Part shown: piece by piece, positions 12,451 to 22,633 of the stretch
Position numbering within the stretch: position 1 is the first letter of the stretch
How the letters are laid out: every line of letters starts with the position of its first letter
NCBI RefSeq assembly: GCF_017874595.1
Contig: NZ_JAGILA010000002.1
Coordinates: forward strand, 1 to 64,000
Length of the DNA: 64,000 nt
Direction: 5' to 3'
DNA from: Sinorhizobium kostiense
GTDB taxonomy: Bacteria; Pseudomonadota; Alphaproteobacteria; Rhizobiales; Rhizobiaceae
Notes under the pieces: model-generated
The model's input: only the letters and a program-made list of their open reading frames with translations
What the model was told of the DNA's origin: nothing
Databases searched by the model: none
Position numbers and translations under genes: made by a program

Positions 12451-13544
12451 GAGCCACTCCCCAGATCGACCCTGACGCGCGCGGAGAGGCCGGGCACGAG
12501 GCGTCCGGGCAAAGGATTGCTGGCAAAGCGGATCTTGACCGGAACGCGCTGGACGACGCGAACGAAATTTCCCGTCGCATTGTCGGTCGGCAGCAAGCTG
12601 AAAGCAGATCCGCTGCCGGGCGCAATACTGTCAACCACGCCTGCAAGCGCCTCGTTCGGGTAGCCGTCGACGGTGATTTGAACGCGCTGACCCGGCCGGA
12701 TGTGTTCGAGCTGGGTTTCCTTGAAATTCGCGACGATCCAGACATTATTGACGGGAACGATATCGAGCAGGGAGGCGCCAGGTACAACCAACCGGCCGAT
12801 GCGGACCTGGCGGTTGCCGATAACCCCATCGACGGGCGCGCGTACCACGGTACTGTCGAGATCGATCTCAGCGAGAGCGCGCGCGGCCTCTGCCTGCGCC
12901 AAGGCGGCCACGGCCGCTTGGCGCTCTGCAGCAAGAACGGCAATACGTTGCTGCTGCCCCTCCAGCGTTGCAGAAGCTGCCGATAGGCTCGCCTCGGCTC
13001 TCGACCGTGCCGCATCGCTTTCGTCGACAATGGCCTGGCTGATAGTGTTGCTGCGGATAAGTTCGCGCCTGCGGTCGTAGGCCTTGGTCGCCAGATTGAG
13101 CTCGGCCACCGCCGAACGTCTCTGCGCCTCGGCCTGCCGGATGAGGGCATGCTGAAGGTCTGTCTCCGCGTCGACATTGGTGAGGCGAGCCTGGGCTGCT
13201 TCGACATTGGCCACCGAGTGCGCAAGCCGTGCCCGGTAGTCCCGGTCGTCGATCCGGAACAGGACGTCACCCGCTCGGACGGCTTGGTTGTCCCGAACCG
13301 CCACGGCCGTGACGTAGCCCGCAACTTTCGGAGCGAGCGAGGTCACGTCCCCGCGGACATAGGCGTTGTCGGTCGACGCTTCGCCGCCCGACCTAGCCCA
13401 GGCCCATCCACCGGCCACGACGACCACCGCGCCGAGGCACAGAGCCAAGCCGACCATCTTTCTCTTTCTCGGTTGCGCCACGACGACGTCGGCCACGGAA
13501 TCTCCGCGAGTGACGATGGCGACCTTGTCCGCGAGCGAATCCAT
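12447..13544 (-). CDS. HlyD/EmrA-family periplasmic adaptor
   Basis: A 365-residue membrane-fusion protein. One TM helix (VGLALCLGAVVVVAGGWAWA, near residues 31-50) is followed by STDNAYVRGDVTSLAPKVAG, the typical EmrA biotinyl-lipoyl half, then a coiled coil (about residues 105-195) and the second half VVRAPVDGVIGNRQVRIG. I start at the ATG at 13544 (MDSLADKV), which has AGAGGAA upstream. The longer frame from 13634 begins with a low-quality Arg/Pro-rich leader. It couples with the MFS pump by ATGA overlap. Confidence 0.9.
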   Translation of the reverse strand: MDSLADKVAIVTRGDSVADVVVAQPRKRKMVGLALCLGAVVVVAGGWAWARSGGEASTDNAYVRGDVTSLAPKVAGYVTAVAVRDNQAVRAGDVLFRIDDRDYRARLAHSVANVEAAQARLTNVDAETDLQHALIRQAEAQRRSAVAELNLATKAYDRRRELIRSNTISQAIVDESDAARSRAEASLSAASATLEGQQQRIAVLAAERQAAVAALAQAEAARALAEIDLDSTVVRAPVDGVIGNRQVRIGRLVVPGASLLDIVPVNNVWIVANFKETQLEHIRPGQRVQITVDGYPNEALAGVVDSIAPGSGSAFSLLPTDNATGNFVRVVQRVPVKIRFASNPLPGRLVPGLSARVRVDLGSGS

Positions 13545-13630
13545 TTTCTCAATTCCTCTTGAATGCCGATGGTTGGGAAGCAGCCCTGGAGGCGGTGGCC
13601 TCCCAGGGCTGCGGGCCGAAGCGCGTTCGT

Positions 13631-14044
13631 TCATTGCCCGACGGGCGTGACAAGTTCCTTTTCGTCGGTGTCGACGACGAACACCGCCAGCAACCGGGCA
13701 GGCTCCGTGTCGCTGGCATTCGCGCTTACTTCGTGATGGGAACCTGGCTCTTCGTAGAAGTTTTCGCCGGCCTTGTAGACCTTTTCCGGCGAGCCGTTGA
13801 CGCTGCTTCGGATCGCGCCCTCGAGTACCGTCGCATAGATGAAGGCGGACTTCGGGTGCGTGTGGGCGGGCGAGCCGCCGCCCGGCCCGTATTCGACGAG
13901 AACGCCCTTCATGCTCTTGCCGGGGACGTTGGGAAGCGCATGGTCGAAGACGACCGTCACCTTACCCGCGGGCCGGTCGCCGGCCGAAGCTGTGGTGATC
14001 GAGAGCGCTGCGAAGGCAGCGGCCGTGAGAAATCGTGTAAACAT
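13631..14044 (-). CDS. Exported cupin-domain protein
   Basis: 137 residues with a clear signal peptide (MFTRFLTAAAFAALSITTASA, here the first 20 residues plus Ala, cleaved near A21) and a single cupin barrel. Metal-ligand motifs are PAHTHPKSAFIYATVLEG and EEPGSHHEVSANAS. A periplasmic location is expected. The gene sits between the reductase gene and the HlyD gene, spaced about 80 nt from each, probably in one minus-strand operon. The substrate is unknown. Small exported cupins of this kind often accompany oxidoreductases and efflux genes. Confidence 0.8.
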   Translation of the reverse strand: MFTRFLTAAAFAALSITTASAGDRPAGKVTVVFDHALPNVPGKSMKGVLVEYGPGGGSPAHTHPKSAFIYATVLEGAIRSSVNGSPEKVYKAGENFYEEPGSHHEVSANASDTEPARLLAVFVVDTDEKELVTPVGQ

Positions 14045-14123
14045 CGTAAGTCTCCTTCGAGAGTATTTGTCGTGAAGGCGAGGCCCGGTGCCGGGCCGAT
14101 GCTTTCTGATCTTGCCCTCAGGC

Positions 14124-14873
14124 TTAGCGCGCTTGCTGTCCGAGCCAGTCCTCGAAGCGGATCGCGCCGATGCGTGCGTTGCCGCTGGGGGTCAGCGATT
14201 GATCGTCGAGAGAGGAGCCAAAGTAGCGTGCGTGGACATCCGGCACGACCTTGCGCGTGTCCTGCATTGCGCGCAGGTAGCGCCTGACCACTTCATCGAG
14301 CGGGATCGCCTCAGGGCCGGCGACTTCGACGGTGCCGTTGACCGGAGGCGCGACCGCGACGTTTGCGAGCGCAGCCGCCACGTCGTCAGAGGCGATCGGC
14401 TGGAACAGCGCCGGCGATACGCGAATCTCGTCGCCGACCGCCCCCGCCTGCGCAATGCCGCCGACGAACTCGAAGAACTGCGTGGCGCGCAGGATGGTGT
14501 AGGGAATGCCGGATGCCTTGATCAGCTCTTCCTGGGCGACCTTCGCCCGGAAATAGCCGTTGTCGGGAAGCCGTTCGCTACCGACGATGGACAAGGCAAC
14601 GTGATGGCGGACGCCGGCGGCAGTTTCGGCAGCCAGCAGGTTTCGGCCGGACGTTTCGAAGAACTCGAGAACGGCCTTGTCTTCCCAAACCGGCGCGTTC
14701 GCCACGTCGACTACGATCTGAGCCCCGTCCAACGCATGGGCCAACCCCTCGCGGGTAATGGTATTCACGCCCGTATTGGGGGCGGCTGCGAGCACGTCGT
14801 GGCCGCGCTCGCGGAGGCTTCTCACAAGCTTCGATCCGATGAGGCCGGTGCCTCCGATGACGACGATCTTCAT
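14124..14873 (-). CDS. NmrA/SDR-like NAD(P)-binding reductase
   Basis: 249 residues. The N-terminal Rossmann motif MKIVVIGGTGLIGSKLV has GGTGLIG, the NmrA/atypical SDR form. Further on, GRNLLAAETAAGVRHHVALS and SGIPYTILRATQFFEF are typical of NAD(P)H-dependent epimerase-like proteins without a classical YxxxK catalytic pair. The start at 14873 has AGAGGAG at good spacing. A TTG-initiated extension to 14999 is not supported. It is the first gene of the putative minus-strand operon reductase-cupin-HlyD-MFS, and faces the regulator gene at 15115. Confidence 0.85.
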   Translation of the reverse strand: MKIVVIGGTGLIGSKLVRSLRERGHDVLAAAPNTGVNTITREGLAHALDGAQIVVDVANAPVWEDKAVLEFFETSGRNLLAAETAAGVRHHVALSIVGSERLPDNGYFRAKVAQEELIKASGIPYTILRATQFFEFVGGIAQAGAVGDEIRVSPALFQPIASDDVAAALANVAVAPPVNGTVEVAGPEAIPLDEVVRRYLRAMQDTRKVVPDVHARYFGSSLDDQSLTPSGNARIGAIRFEDWLGQQAR

Positions 14874-15114
14874 TGCTCTCTCCTCTTTTGTCGACCGCAA
14901 CCATTGCCGTCGATGTGGATGGAGAGTGCCTGCTCGCTTGCTGCAAGTCCTTGTGGGAGGCTTCAATGGTCCTTTAGGAATGCTTGGATATCTGTCCAAA
15001 AGACAGTTGCCGACCGCTGCCCTTGCGGCGGACGGACGAGCGAGCTACGCGATATCGTGCTATCAATTTCAGACCAGACGCGCCCAGCTCTGCTGCGGGC
15101 GCTCGGCCGGGGGG

Positions 15115-16719
15115 ATGCCGACCTTGCAATTCATGTTTGGAGACTACGTGCTCGACCAGGAGCGCCGGGAACTGACCCTTAGCGGGCAGGTCGTCGCCGT
15201 TGGGCCGCAGGTCTTCGACCTGTTGCTGCATCTCGTCAGGAACCGCGATCGCGTCGTCAGCAAGGACGACCTCCTGGAGGCGGTGTGGAGCGGCCGCATC
15301 GTCTCCGAGTCGACCATCACCAGCCACATCAACGCGGTTCGCAAGGCGATCGGCGACAGCGGCGAGGAGCAGCGCCTCGTCCGGACGGTGGCGCGCAAGG
15401 GTTTCCGCTTCGTTGGTGAGATCAGGCCCCCTGGGAGCGAGGGCGCGCGACAGCCCGGCGGGTCGAGCGACATCGAATACACCGTCAGCGAATCGAGGGA
15501 GCCGCCGTCCGCGCTCGTCCTCCCGGAAAAACCGTCCATCACCGTCTTGCCCTTCCAGAATCTCAGCGGCGATCCGGATCAGGATTATTTCGCCGATGGC
15601 GTGGTGGAGGATATCATCGCTGCCCTGTCGCGCATTCGCTGGCTGTTCGTCATCGCGCGCAATTCGAGCTTTACCTACAAGGGCCGGTCGGTGGATATGA
15701 AGGACGTGGGCCGCGAGCTTGGCGTGCGCTACGTGCTCGAAGGCAGCCTGCGCAAGTCGGGGAACAAGGTGCGCCTCACCGGACAGTTGATCGACGCCAT
15801 CACCGGGGCGCATCTCTGGGCGGAGCGCTTCGAAGGCACGCTCGACGATATCTTCGAACTGCAGGACCAGATGGCCGAAAGCGTCGTCGGCGCGATCTCG
15901 CCGCAGCTCGAGCGCGCCGAGATCGAGCGCGCCAAGCGCAAGCCGACGGGAAGCCTGGACGCCTACGACTACTATCTCCGCGGCGTGGCCAAGCTGCACA
16001 ACGGAACCCGCGAATCAATCGAGGCGGCTCTGTCCCTGTTCTACAGGGCGATCGAACTCGACCCCGAATTTGCGTCAGCCTATGCCGCGGCGGCCTGGTG
16101 TCATTTCTGGCGCAAGCTAAACGGCTGGATGACCGATCGGCCGAACGAGATCGACGAGGGCGTACGGCTGGCGCGGCTGGCAGTGGAACTCGGCCGGGAC
16201 GATGCGGTCGCCCTGACGAGGGGTGGGCATGCGTTCGCCCATCTGGCCGGCGACCTCGACGGCGGCATCGCCTTGCTCGACAGGGCCGTGCTCCTCAATC
16301 CGAACCTCGCCATTGCCTGGTTCCTTGGCGGCGCCCTGCGCGCGCTCCGTGGCGAGACGGACGCAGCAATCGAGCACCTGGCGCACGCCGTTCGCCTGAG
16401 CCCGCTGGATCCGGAAATGTTCCGGATGCAGGTCGGGATGGCGCTGGCACATTTCTTCGCCGGGCGCTTCGATTCCGCCTCCGCCTGGGCGGAAAGGGCG
16501 CTGGGAAACCTGCCTAGCCTGCTGGTCGCGGTCGCCCTGGTCGCGGCGAGCCATGCGCTTGCCGGTCGCATCGATGAAGCGCGGCAGGCGATGGAGCGCC
16601 TGCGCACGCTCGATCCATCCCTGCGCGCCTCCAATCTCAAGGATTGGCTGCCGATCCATCGCCCCGAAGATCTCGCGCGGTTCGCAGATGGGCTGCGCCT
16701 GGCCGGGCTGCCCGAGTGA
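15115..16719 (+). CDS. Winged-helix transcriptional regulator with TolB-like and TPR domains
   Basis: 534 residues. The N terminus is an OmpR/CadC-type winged helix (FMFGDYVLDQERRELTLSG to VARKGFRFVG, residues 5-102). The middle is a TolB-like/FlgO-type domain (ITVLPFQNLSGDPDQDYFAD and VRYVLEGSLRKSGNKV, about 138-245). The C-terminal half consists of TPR-like helices (AIELDPEFASAYAAAAW, AVLLNPNLAIAWFLGGAL). No TM segment is visible, so it is cytoplasmic. The start at 15115 (GGGGGG upstream) begins at the conserved domain, and the 119 upstream codons read like noise. It is divergent from the reductase-cupin-efflux operon, which it probably controls. The signal is unknown. Confidence 0.85.
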   Translation: MPTLQFMFGDYVLDQERRELTLSGQVVAVGPQVFDLLLHLVRNRDRVVSKDDLLEAVWSGRIVSESTITSHINAVRKAIGDSGEEQRLVRTVARKGFRFVGEIRPPGSEGARQPGGSSDIEYTVSESREPPSALVLPEKPSITVLPFQNLSGDPDQDYFADGVVEDIIAALSRIRWLFVIARNSSFTYKGRSVDMKDVGRELGVRYVLEGSLRKSGNKVRLTGQLIDAITGAHLWAERFEGTLDDIFELQDQMAESVVGAISPQLERAEIERAKRKPTGSLDAYDYYLRGVAKLHNGTRESIEAALSLFYRAIELDPEFASAYAAAAWCHFWRKLNGWMTDRPNEIDEGVRLARLAVELGRDDAVALTRGGHAFAHLAGDLDGGIALLDRAVLLNPNLAIAWFLGGALRALRGETDAAIEHLAHAVRLSPLDPEMFRMQVGMALAHFFAGRFDSASAWAERALGNLPSLLVAVALVAASHALAGRIDEARQAMERLRTLDPSLRASNLKDWLPIHRPEDLARFADGLRLAGLPE

Positions 16720-16762
16720 TACCGACGGCGGTAAAGCTCGTGAGCAATCGACGGCCTTCGGA

Positions 16763-17167
16763 TCACACCTCTTCCAGTTCGATCAGTGTGCCTTGGAAAT
16801 CCTTGGGATGCAGGAAGAGCACCGGCTTGCCATGGGCGCCGATCTTCGGATTGCCGTCGCCGAGCACGCGAGCGCCGGCCTGCCGCAATCGATCGCGCGC
16901 CGCGATGATATCCTCCACCTCGTAGCAGATGTGATGCATGGCGCCAGCCGGGTTCTTCTCCAGGAACGCGGCGATCGGCGATGCGTCGCCGAGCGGCTCG
17001 AGAAGTTCCACCTTGGTGTTGGGCAGCGTTACGAAGACGACGGTTACGCCGTGCTCCGGCAGTGCCTGCGGCTCCGTAACCGAAGCGCCCAGCGTCGAGC
17101 GATAGCTTGCCGCCGCGGCCGCCAGATCCGGCACGGCGATCGCCACGTGGTTTAATCTTCCCAACAT
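16763..17167 (-). CDS. mce: Methylmalonyl-CoA epimerase
   Basis: 134 residues of the glyoxalase/VOC fold in two beta-alpha-beta-beta-beta halves. LNHVAIAVPDL (His7) and MHHICYEVEDI supply metal-binding histidines, and VELLEPLGD and GTLIELEEV supply the glutamates. It interconverts the (2R)- and (2S)-methylmalonyl-CoA epimers, between propionyl-CoA carboxylase and the mutase. It follows rnj on the same strand after about 35 nt, so it is likely the distal part of the nuo-birA-rnj transcription unit. The normal distal neighbour DUF1467 is displaced by the efflux/regulator block. Confidence 0.93.
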   Translation of the reverse strand: MLGRLNHVAIAVPDLAAAAASYRSTLGASVTEPQALPEHGVTVVFVTLPNTKVELLEPLGDASPIAAFLEKNPAGAMHHICYEVEDIIAARDRLRQAGARVLGDGNPKIGAHGKPVLFLHPKDFQGTLIELEEV

Positions 17168-17201
17168 CGAACGCCCTCCTCCAACAGAGCGGCCCTGCCA
17201 A

Positions 17202-18899
17202 TCAGATCTTGGTGACGAAGACCGTCACGATCGGTTTCTTGCCCCAGACCTGGTTGGCCGTGCTGCGCACCGCGCGCCGGACCGCCTCTTGCAGCATCGC
17301 CAGATCCTTGCGCTTGGCCCGCGGGATGCTTTCCACCGCACCGAGCACCGCATCATAGAGCGTATCGTTCATCTCCTCGCCCTCATCGTCGAACTCGGGC
17401 AGTCCGATCGGCACGACGATCGGATCACTCAGGAAATCGTAGCGATTGTCGAGCACGACGTTGACCGACACGTGGCCCGCAAAGGAAAGCTTGCGCCGCT
17501 CGCCGATCCCCATCTCATCGAAATCGCCGATCAGCATTCCGTCCTTGAAGATCCGGCCGTGCGGCGCCTCGTCGATGACTTCCGCGGGCCCGGGCGCCAG
17601 GCGCAGCATTTCGCCATTGCGCAGACGCGGAACATTCGGAATGCCCGAATGCAGCGCAAGCTCGGCATGCGCCGTCAGGTGCGCCGCCTCCCCGTGCACC
17701 GGAACGACGATCTGCGGCTTCAGCCACTGGTACATCTGTTGCAATTCATTGCGCCGCGGATGACCGGAGACATGCACCAACGCCTCGCTGTCGGTGATGA
17801 TATGGATGCCTTGCTCGATCAGGCCGTTCTTGATGTCGTTGATCGCCTTTTCGTTCCCCGGAATCGTCCGCGACGAGAAGACGATCGTGTCGCCCGCCGA
17901 GAACGCTACGTTGCGCATCTCGTCGCGTGCGATCTTGGCAAGTGCAGCGCGTGGCTCTCCCTGGCTGCCCGTCAGGACGACGACCACCTTGTCGCGCGGG
18001 ATATAGCCAAACTCATCCTCGGCGAGGAAAGGCTTCAGCCCGTCCATGAGGCCGATATCCCTGGCAACATCGACGACACGCTTCATCGAACTGCCCAGCA
18101 GCAGCACTTCCCGGCCTGCGGCTTCAGCCGCTTCCGCGACCGACCGAATGCGGCCGACATTGGACGAGAAGGTGGTGATGCCGACGCGCCCCTCGGCATT
18201 GGCGATGATCTTCGCCAGGCTTTCGGAGACCTGCCGCTCCGACGGCGAAACGCCGTCGCGCAAGGCATTCGTCGAATCGCAGATGAGCGCCAGCACGCCC
18301 TCCTCCCCCAGTTGGAGAAAGCGCGCCTCGTCGGTCAGCGGCCCGAGCGAAGGTTCGAGATCGATCTTCCAGTCGCCCGTGTGGACGACAGTGCCGAGCG
18401 GCGAGCGGATGATAAGCGACATCGGCTCGGGAATCGAATGGTTGACGCCGACGGCCTCGATGCTGAAGGGACCGACATTGATTTGATCGCCTGCCTTGAA
18501 GATCGTCACCGGAATTTCGCCGCGCGCCTTTTCGTAATCGCGCTTCGCCTCGAGCATTCCGGCCGTGAAGGGTGAGGCATAGACCGGTACGTTCAGCCCC
18601 GGCCATAGATCGTTGAGGGCTCCGTAATGGTCCTCATGCGCATGCGTGATGATGATCGCCTTGAGATTGCGGCGCTCCTCTGCGAGAAAGGAGATGTCCG
18701 GCAGAACCAGTTCGACGCCTGGCAGGTCCGGACCGGCGAAGGTAACGCCGCAATCGACCATGATCCATTGGCGGTTGCCCGGCCTGCCGTAACCATAAAG
18801 GGCGAGATTCATGCCGATCTCGCCGACGCCGCCGAGCGGCAAGAAAACCAGTTCTTCTTCCTGCGCCATTTTATCGATGCGCCTCTGTTCCTCGTTCAT
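17202..18899 (-). CDS. rnj: Ribonuclease J
   Basis: 565 residues with the metallo-beta-lactamase/beta-CASP fold of RNase J, an endo- and 5'-3' exoribonuclease of RNA maturation and decay. FLPLGGVGEIGMN opens the fold, the zinc motif THAHEDHYGA has HAHEDH at residues 86-91, and VHTGDWKID, the beta-CASP region TGSQGEPRAAL and HVSGHPRRNELQQMYQWL follow. The start at 18899 gives an ATGA overlap with birA. An internal ATG at 18869 (MAQEEELVFLPLGG) is also possible. The ORF could be extended upstream, but that would overlap birA by 166 nt. Confidence 0.95.
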   Translation of the reverse strand: MNEEQRRIDKMAQEEELVFLPLGGVGEIGMNLALYGYGRPGNRQWIMVDCGVTFAGPDLPGVELVLPDISFLAEERRNLKAIIITHAHEDHYGALNDLWPGLNVPVYASPFTAGMLEAKRDYEKARGEIPVTIFKAGDQINVGPFSIEAVGVNHSIPEPMSLIIRSPLGTVVHTGDWKIDLEPSLGPLTDEARFLQLGEEGVLALICDSTNALRDGVSPSERQVSESLAKIIANAEGRVGITTFSSNVGRIRSVAEAAEAAGREVLLLGSSMKRVVDVARDIGLMDGLKPFLAEDEFGYIPRDKVVVVLTGSQGEPRAALAKIARDEMRNVAFSAGDTIVFSSRTIPGNEKAINDIKNGLIEQGIHIITDSEALVHVSGHPRRNELQQMYQWLKPQIVVPVHGEAAHLTAHAELALHSGIPNVPRLRNGEMLRLAPGPAEVIDEAPHGRIFKDGMLIGDFDEMGIGERRKLSFAGHVSVNVVLDNRYDFLSDPIVVPIGLPEFDDEGEEMNDTLYDAVLGAVESIPRAKRKDLAMLQEAVRRAVRSTANQVWGKKPIVTVFVTKI

Positions 18900-19663
18900 C
18901 CGAAAAATACGTCGCCGGCCGCGATCGCCTGCGACGCGCCGGTGCCCGTGTCGAGCAGCAACCGGCCCTCCTTGTCGATCCCGGCGAAACGCCCGGAAAG
19001 CGACCGGTCCGGCAGATTGACGGTGATGGGCTCGCCGATGCCTTTTGCTGCCGCCCGCCATTGGTCGATAATGGAAGCGATGCCCGCCCCCTGATCCCAG
19101 ACAGACAGGGTTTCGGCCATCTCTGCGAAGAGATGTGCAAAGAGTTCCACCGGCGAAACCGTCGACCCCTGGCGTCGAAGCGACGTGACCGGATAAAGCG
19201 CCTCCTCAGGCACTGCCGCAACATTCACTCCGCAGCCGACTACCAAGGCGTGGCGGCCATCCGGCAACGCCTCGCCTTCGAGGAGAATGCCGCAGGCTTT
19301 CCGACCATCGATCAGAATGTCGTTCGGCCACTTGATCGCCACTTCCGGCGCGCCAGGAGGCATCACCCGGCGAATGGCGCGATGCGCTGCCACGGCCGCG
19401 GCAAGCGGCAGCGAATGCAGGCGCTCGACAGGAGCAGGATCGACGAGCAGCAGCGACGCGTAGAGGTTTCCCGGTTCGGAGAACCAGGCGCGGCCCCGGC
19501 GGCCGCGCCCGCCGGTCTGGCGCGTTGCCGTGATCCAGAGATTGCCCGGATCGCCCTCGCGCGCCCTTTTCAGGCACTCGCTGTTCGTCGAAACGGTGTC
19601 CTCGAGCGCGACATGCCGGAAGTCACTGGCTGAAATCCGGCCGCTGCCCTCACCGCGTGTCAA
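18896..19663 (-). CDS. birA: Biotin--[acetyl-CoA-carboxylase] ligase
   Basis: 255 residues of a monofunctional BirA without the N-terminal DNA-binding domain. It transfers biotin to the carrier domain of acyl-CoA carboxylases. Seen are [20 protein letters not shown] (biotinyl-AMP loop), [20 protein letters not shown] and VVGCGVNVA. The C-terminal SH3-like domain is [17 protein letters not shown]. The start is a TTG overlapping the nuoN stop by four bases. No in-frame ATG lies before the conserved region. The placement between nuoN and rnj is common in rhizobia. Confidence 0.93.
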   Translation of the reverse strand: MTRGEGSGRISASDFRHVALEDTVSTNSECLKRAREGDPGNLWITATRQTGGRGRRGRAWFSEPGNLYASLLLVDPAPVERLHSLPLAAAVAAHRAIRRVMPPGAPEVAIKWPNDILIDGRKACGILLEGEALPDGRHALVVGCGVNVAAVPEEALYPVTSLRRQGSTVSPVELFAHLFAEMAETLSVWDQGAGIASIIDQWRAAAKGIGEPITVNLPDRSLSGRFAGIDKEGRLLLDTGTGASQAIAAGDVFFG

Positions 19664-21102
19664 AAGAAGGTCCGCGCCGCGACTTCCGCGGCGTTGCCGA
19701 GCGGTCCGCCGATCAGCACATATCCGAGCACGAAGAGCCCGGAAAGCCCGAACACCAGCCGCAATTCGCCGGCCGTGCGGGCAAACTCGCCCTTGGGCGC
19801 GTCAAACCACATGACCTTGACCACGCGCAGGTAATAATAGGCGCCGACGACGGAAGCGAGCACGCCGATGATCGCGAGCCCGTAGAGCTGCGCTTCGATC
19901 GCCGCGACGAACACGAAATACTTCGCGAAGAAGCCGGCGAGAGGCGGAATGCCGGCAAGCGAGAACATCAGGATCGTCAGTACGGTCGCCATGAAGGGGT
20001 TGGTCTGCGACAGGCCTGCGAGATCATCGATGCCTTCGACATTGTCGCCTTCCCTGCGGCGCATTGCGAGAATGCAGGCGAAGGTGCCGAGCGTCATCAC
20101 CATGTAAATCAGCATGTAGAGGATGACGCCGCGCACGCCGGTCATCGAGCCGGCGGCAAGGCCGACCAGGGCGTAACCCATGTGGCCGATCGACGAATAG
20201 GCCATCAGCCGCTTGATGTTGCGCTGGCCGATCGCAGCGAAAGATCCGAGCAGCATCGAAGCGATCGAGATGAAAACGACGATCTGCTGCCAGTCGGCGA
20301 CGACCGGTTCGAAGGCGTGGATGACGACGCGGATGAGCATGGCCATGGCCGCGACCTTCGGCGCTGCCGCGAAGAAGGCTGTGACCGGCGTCGGCGCGCC
20401 CTCGTAAACGTCCGGCGTCCACATATGGAACGGCACGGCGGAGATCTTGAAGGCGATGCCGGCGAGGATGAAGACCAGCCCGAAGACCAGGCCGAGCGAA
20501 CGGCCCTCGGAGGTCAGCGCATTGGCGATCTGGTCAAAGCCGGTATGGCCGGTGAAGCCATAGACGAGCGACATGCCATAGAGCAGCATGCCGGACGAGA
20601 GGGCACCGAGAACGAAATATTTGAGGCCCGCTTCCGTCGAGCGGATGCTGTCACGATTGATCGCTGCGACGACATAGAGCGCCAGCGACTGCAGTTCCAA
20701 CGACAGGTAGAGCGAGATCAAGTCGTTCGCCGAAATCATCAGCAGCATGCCGAGCGTGGCGAGCAGCAGAAGCACCGGAAACTCGAACCGGTCGATCTGG
20801 GCCGACCGGGCATGGCCGACGGTCATCACCATGACGGTGATCGACCCGATCAGCGCCAGGACCTTCATGAATTTCGAGAACGGATCGGAAAGGAAGGCGC
20901 CGCCATAGGCCGCGCCTTCGCCTGTCCTCAAAACCAGCCACAAGCCGGCGAAGATCAGCACCGCAACCGCGAGGCCGGTCACAGTTTGCGTCGACCTCTC
21001 GCTTGAGAAAACGCCAACCATCAACAGCACCATCGCGCCGATCGCGAGGATCAGCTCGGGCATCGAGAGTTGCAGGCTTGCAATAAGGGTTTCAGCAGTC
21101 AT
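19660..21102 (-). CDS. nuoN: NADH-quinone oxidoreductase subunit N
   Basis: 480 residues, about 14 TM helices, one of the three Mrp-antiporter-like proton-pumping subunits of complex [21 protein letters not shown] carries the membrane lysine/Glu region typical of NuoN, and [20 protein letters not shown] is the conserved TM7-8 motif with the pumping lysine. The ATG at 21102 is preferred to a TTG at 21108. It is the last gene of the nuo operon and overlaps the birA start. Confidence 0.96.
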   Translation of the reverse strand: MTAETLIASLQLSMPELILAIGAMVLLMVGVFSSERSTQTVTGLAVAVLIFAGLWLVLRTGEGAAYGGAFLSDPFSKFMKVLALIGSITVMVMTVGHARSAQIDRFEFPVLLLLATLGMLLMISANDLISLYLSLELQSLALYVVAAINRDSIRSTEAGLKYFVLGALSSGMLLYGMSLVYGFTGHTGFDQIANALTSEGRSLGLVFGLVFILAGIAFKISAVPFHMWTPDVYEGAPTPVTAFFAAAPKVAAMAMLIRVVIHAFEPVVADWQQIVVFISIASMLLGSFAAIGQRNIKRLMAYSSIGHMGYALVGLAAGSMTGVRGVILYMLIYMVMTLGTFACILAMRRREGDNVEGIDDLAGLSQTNPFMATVLTILMFSLAGIPPLAGFFAKYFVFVAAIEAQLYGLAIIGVLASVVGAYYYLRVVKVMWFDAPKGEFARTAGELRLVFGLSGLFVLGYVLIGGPLGNAAEVAARTFF

Positions 21103-21121
21103 GTCCAATCACGTCCTGTGG

Positions 21122-22633
21122 TCATTGCGCCGAAAGCGCGACGTCTTGCGCTGCCTGCAGCGCCGCGGCGTAGTTGTTGACGAGCATATCCACGGAAGCC
21201 GCCGTCGCGTCGAAAACCGGCGCGGGATAGATCCCGAAGAAGATCGTCAGGATTACCAGCGGGTAGAGAATCAGCTTCTCGCGCCCGGACAGGTCGAGCA
21301 GCGACTTGAGGCTCTCCTTTTCCAGCGCGCCGAAGATCACCCGGCGATAGAGCCAGAGCGCGTAAGCCGCCGACAGGATGACGCCGCTGGTCGCGAAGAG
21401 CGCTACCCATGTATTGACGCGGAACACGCCGACCAGCGTCAGCACCTCGCCGATGAAGCCGGACGTGCCCGGGAGGCCCACATTGGCCATGGTGAAGACC
21501 ATGAAGGCGACGGCATATTTCGGCATGTTGTTGACGAGGCCGCCATAGGCGGCGATTTCGCGCGTGTGGAGCCGATCGTAAACGACGCCGACGCAAAGGA
21601 AGAGCGCGCCCGAGACGATCCCGTGCGACAGCATCTGGAAGATGGCGCCCTGGACCCCTTGGGCGTTGGCCGCGAAGGTGCCCATCGTGACGTAGCCCAT
21701 ATGGGCGACCGACGAATAGGCGATCAGCTTCTTGATGTCTGTCTGCATCATCGCCACCAGCGAGGTGTAGATGATCGCTATGATCGAGAGCGTGTAGACG
21801 AGCGGCGCGAAGAAATCGGACGCGAGAGGAAACATCGGCAGCGAGAAGCGCAGGAAGCCATAGCCGCCGAGCTTCAGGAGGATGCCCGCCAGGATCACCG
21901 AACCGGCCGTCGGCGCCTGGACGTGCGCGTCCGGGAGCCAGGTGTGAACCGGCCACATCGGCATCTTCACGGCGAAGGACGCGAAGAAGGCCAGCCACAG
22001 CCAGGTCTGCATCTGGCGCGGGAAGTCATACTTCAGCAATTCGGTGATGTCGGTCGTGCCGGCCTGCCAGTACATCGCCATGATGGCAAGCAGCATCAGC
22101 ACCGAACCGAGCAGCGTGTAGAGGAAGAACTTGTAGCTCGCGTAAACCCGGTCCTTGCCGCCCCAGACCCCGATGATGATGAACATCGGAATGAGCCCCG
22201 CCTCGAAGAAGACGTAGAAGAGCACGATGTCGAGCGACACGAAGACGCCGATCATCAGCGTCTCCAGCATCAGGAACGCGATCATGTATTCCTTGAGGCG
22301 CTTCTCGATTGTCACCCAGCTCGCGAGTACGCAGAACGGCATTAGCAGCGCCGTCAGCGGCAGGAACAGGACAGAGATGCCGTCGATGCCGAGGTGATAG
22401 GAAATGCCGGTGCCGAGCCACTCGTGCTTCTCGACCATTTGGAAGCCGGGGTTCGAGCTGTCGAACTGGTGCCAGATGTAGAGCGAAAGGACAAAGGTGA
22501 AGATCGTCGTCAGCAGCGAGACATTCAGGATGTTGCGGCGGCCGTAGGCACCGTCTTCCCGCATCAGGAGAAGAAGCAGCACGCCGACGAGCGGCAGGAA
22601 GGTGACCGCGGAAAGTACGGGCCAATCGGTCAT
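21122..22633 (-). CDS. nuoM: NADH-quinone oxidoreductase subunit M
   Basis: 503 residues, about 14 TM helices, an antiporter-like proton channel subunit of complex I. The conserved Glu is in the [20 protein letters not shown] region, the Lys in [20 protein letters not shown], and [14 protein letters not shown] follows. The ATG at 22633 shares one base with the nuoL stop (TGATG), so they are translationally coupled. The longer frame to 22660 adds nine residues out of character. Confidence 0.96.
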   Translation of the reverse strand: MTDWPVLSAVTFLPLVGVLLLLLMREDGAYGRRNILNVSLLTTIFTFVLSLYIWHQFDSSNPGFQMVEKHEWLGTGISYHLGIDGISVLFLPLTALLMPFCVLASWVTIEKRLKEYMIAFLMLETLMIGVFVSLDIVLFYVFFEAGLIPMFIIIGVWGGKDRVYASYKFFLYTLLGSVLMLLAIMAMYWQAGTTDITELLKYDFPRQMQTWLWLAFFASFAVKMPMWPVHTWLPDAHVQAPTAGSVILAGILLKLGGYGFLRFSLPMFPLASDFFAPLVYTLSIIAIIYTSLVAMMQTDIKKLIAYSSVAHMGYVTMGTFAANAQGVQGAIFQMLSHGIVSGALFLCVGVVYDRLHTREIAAYGGLVNNMPKYAVAFMVFTMANVGLPGTSGFIGEVLTLVGVFRVNTWVALFATSGVILSAAYALWLYRRVIFGALEKESLKSLLDLSGREKLILYPLVILTIFFGIYPAPVFDATAASVDMLVNNYAAALQAAQDVALSAQ

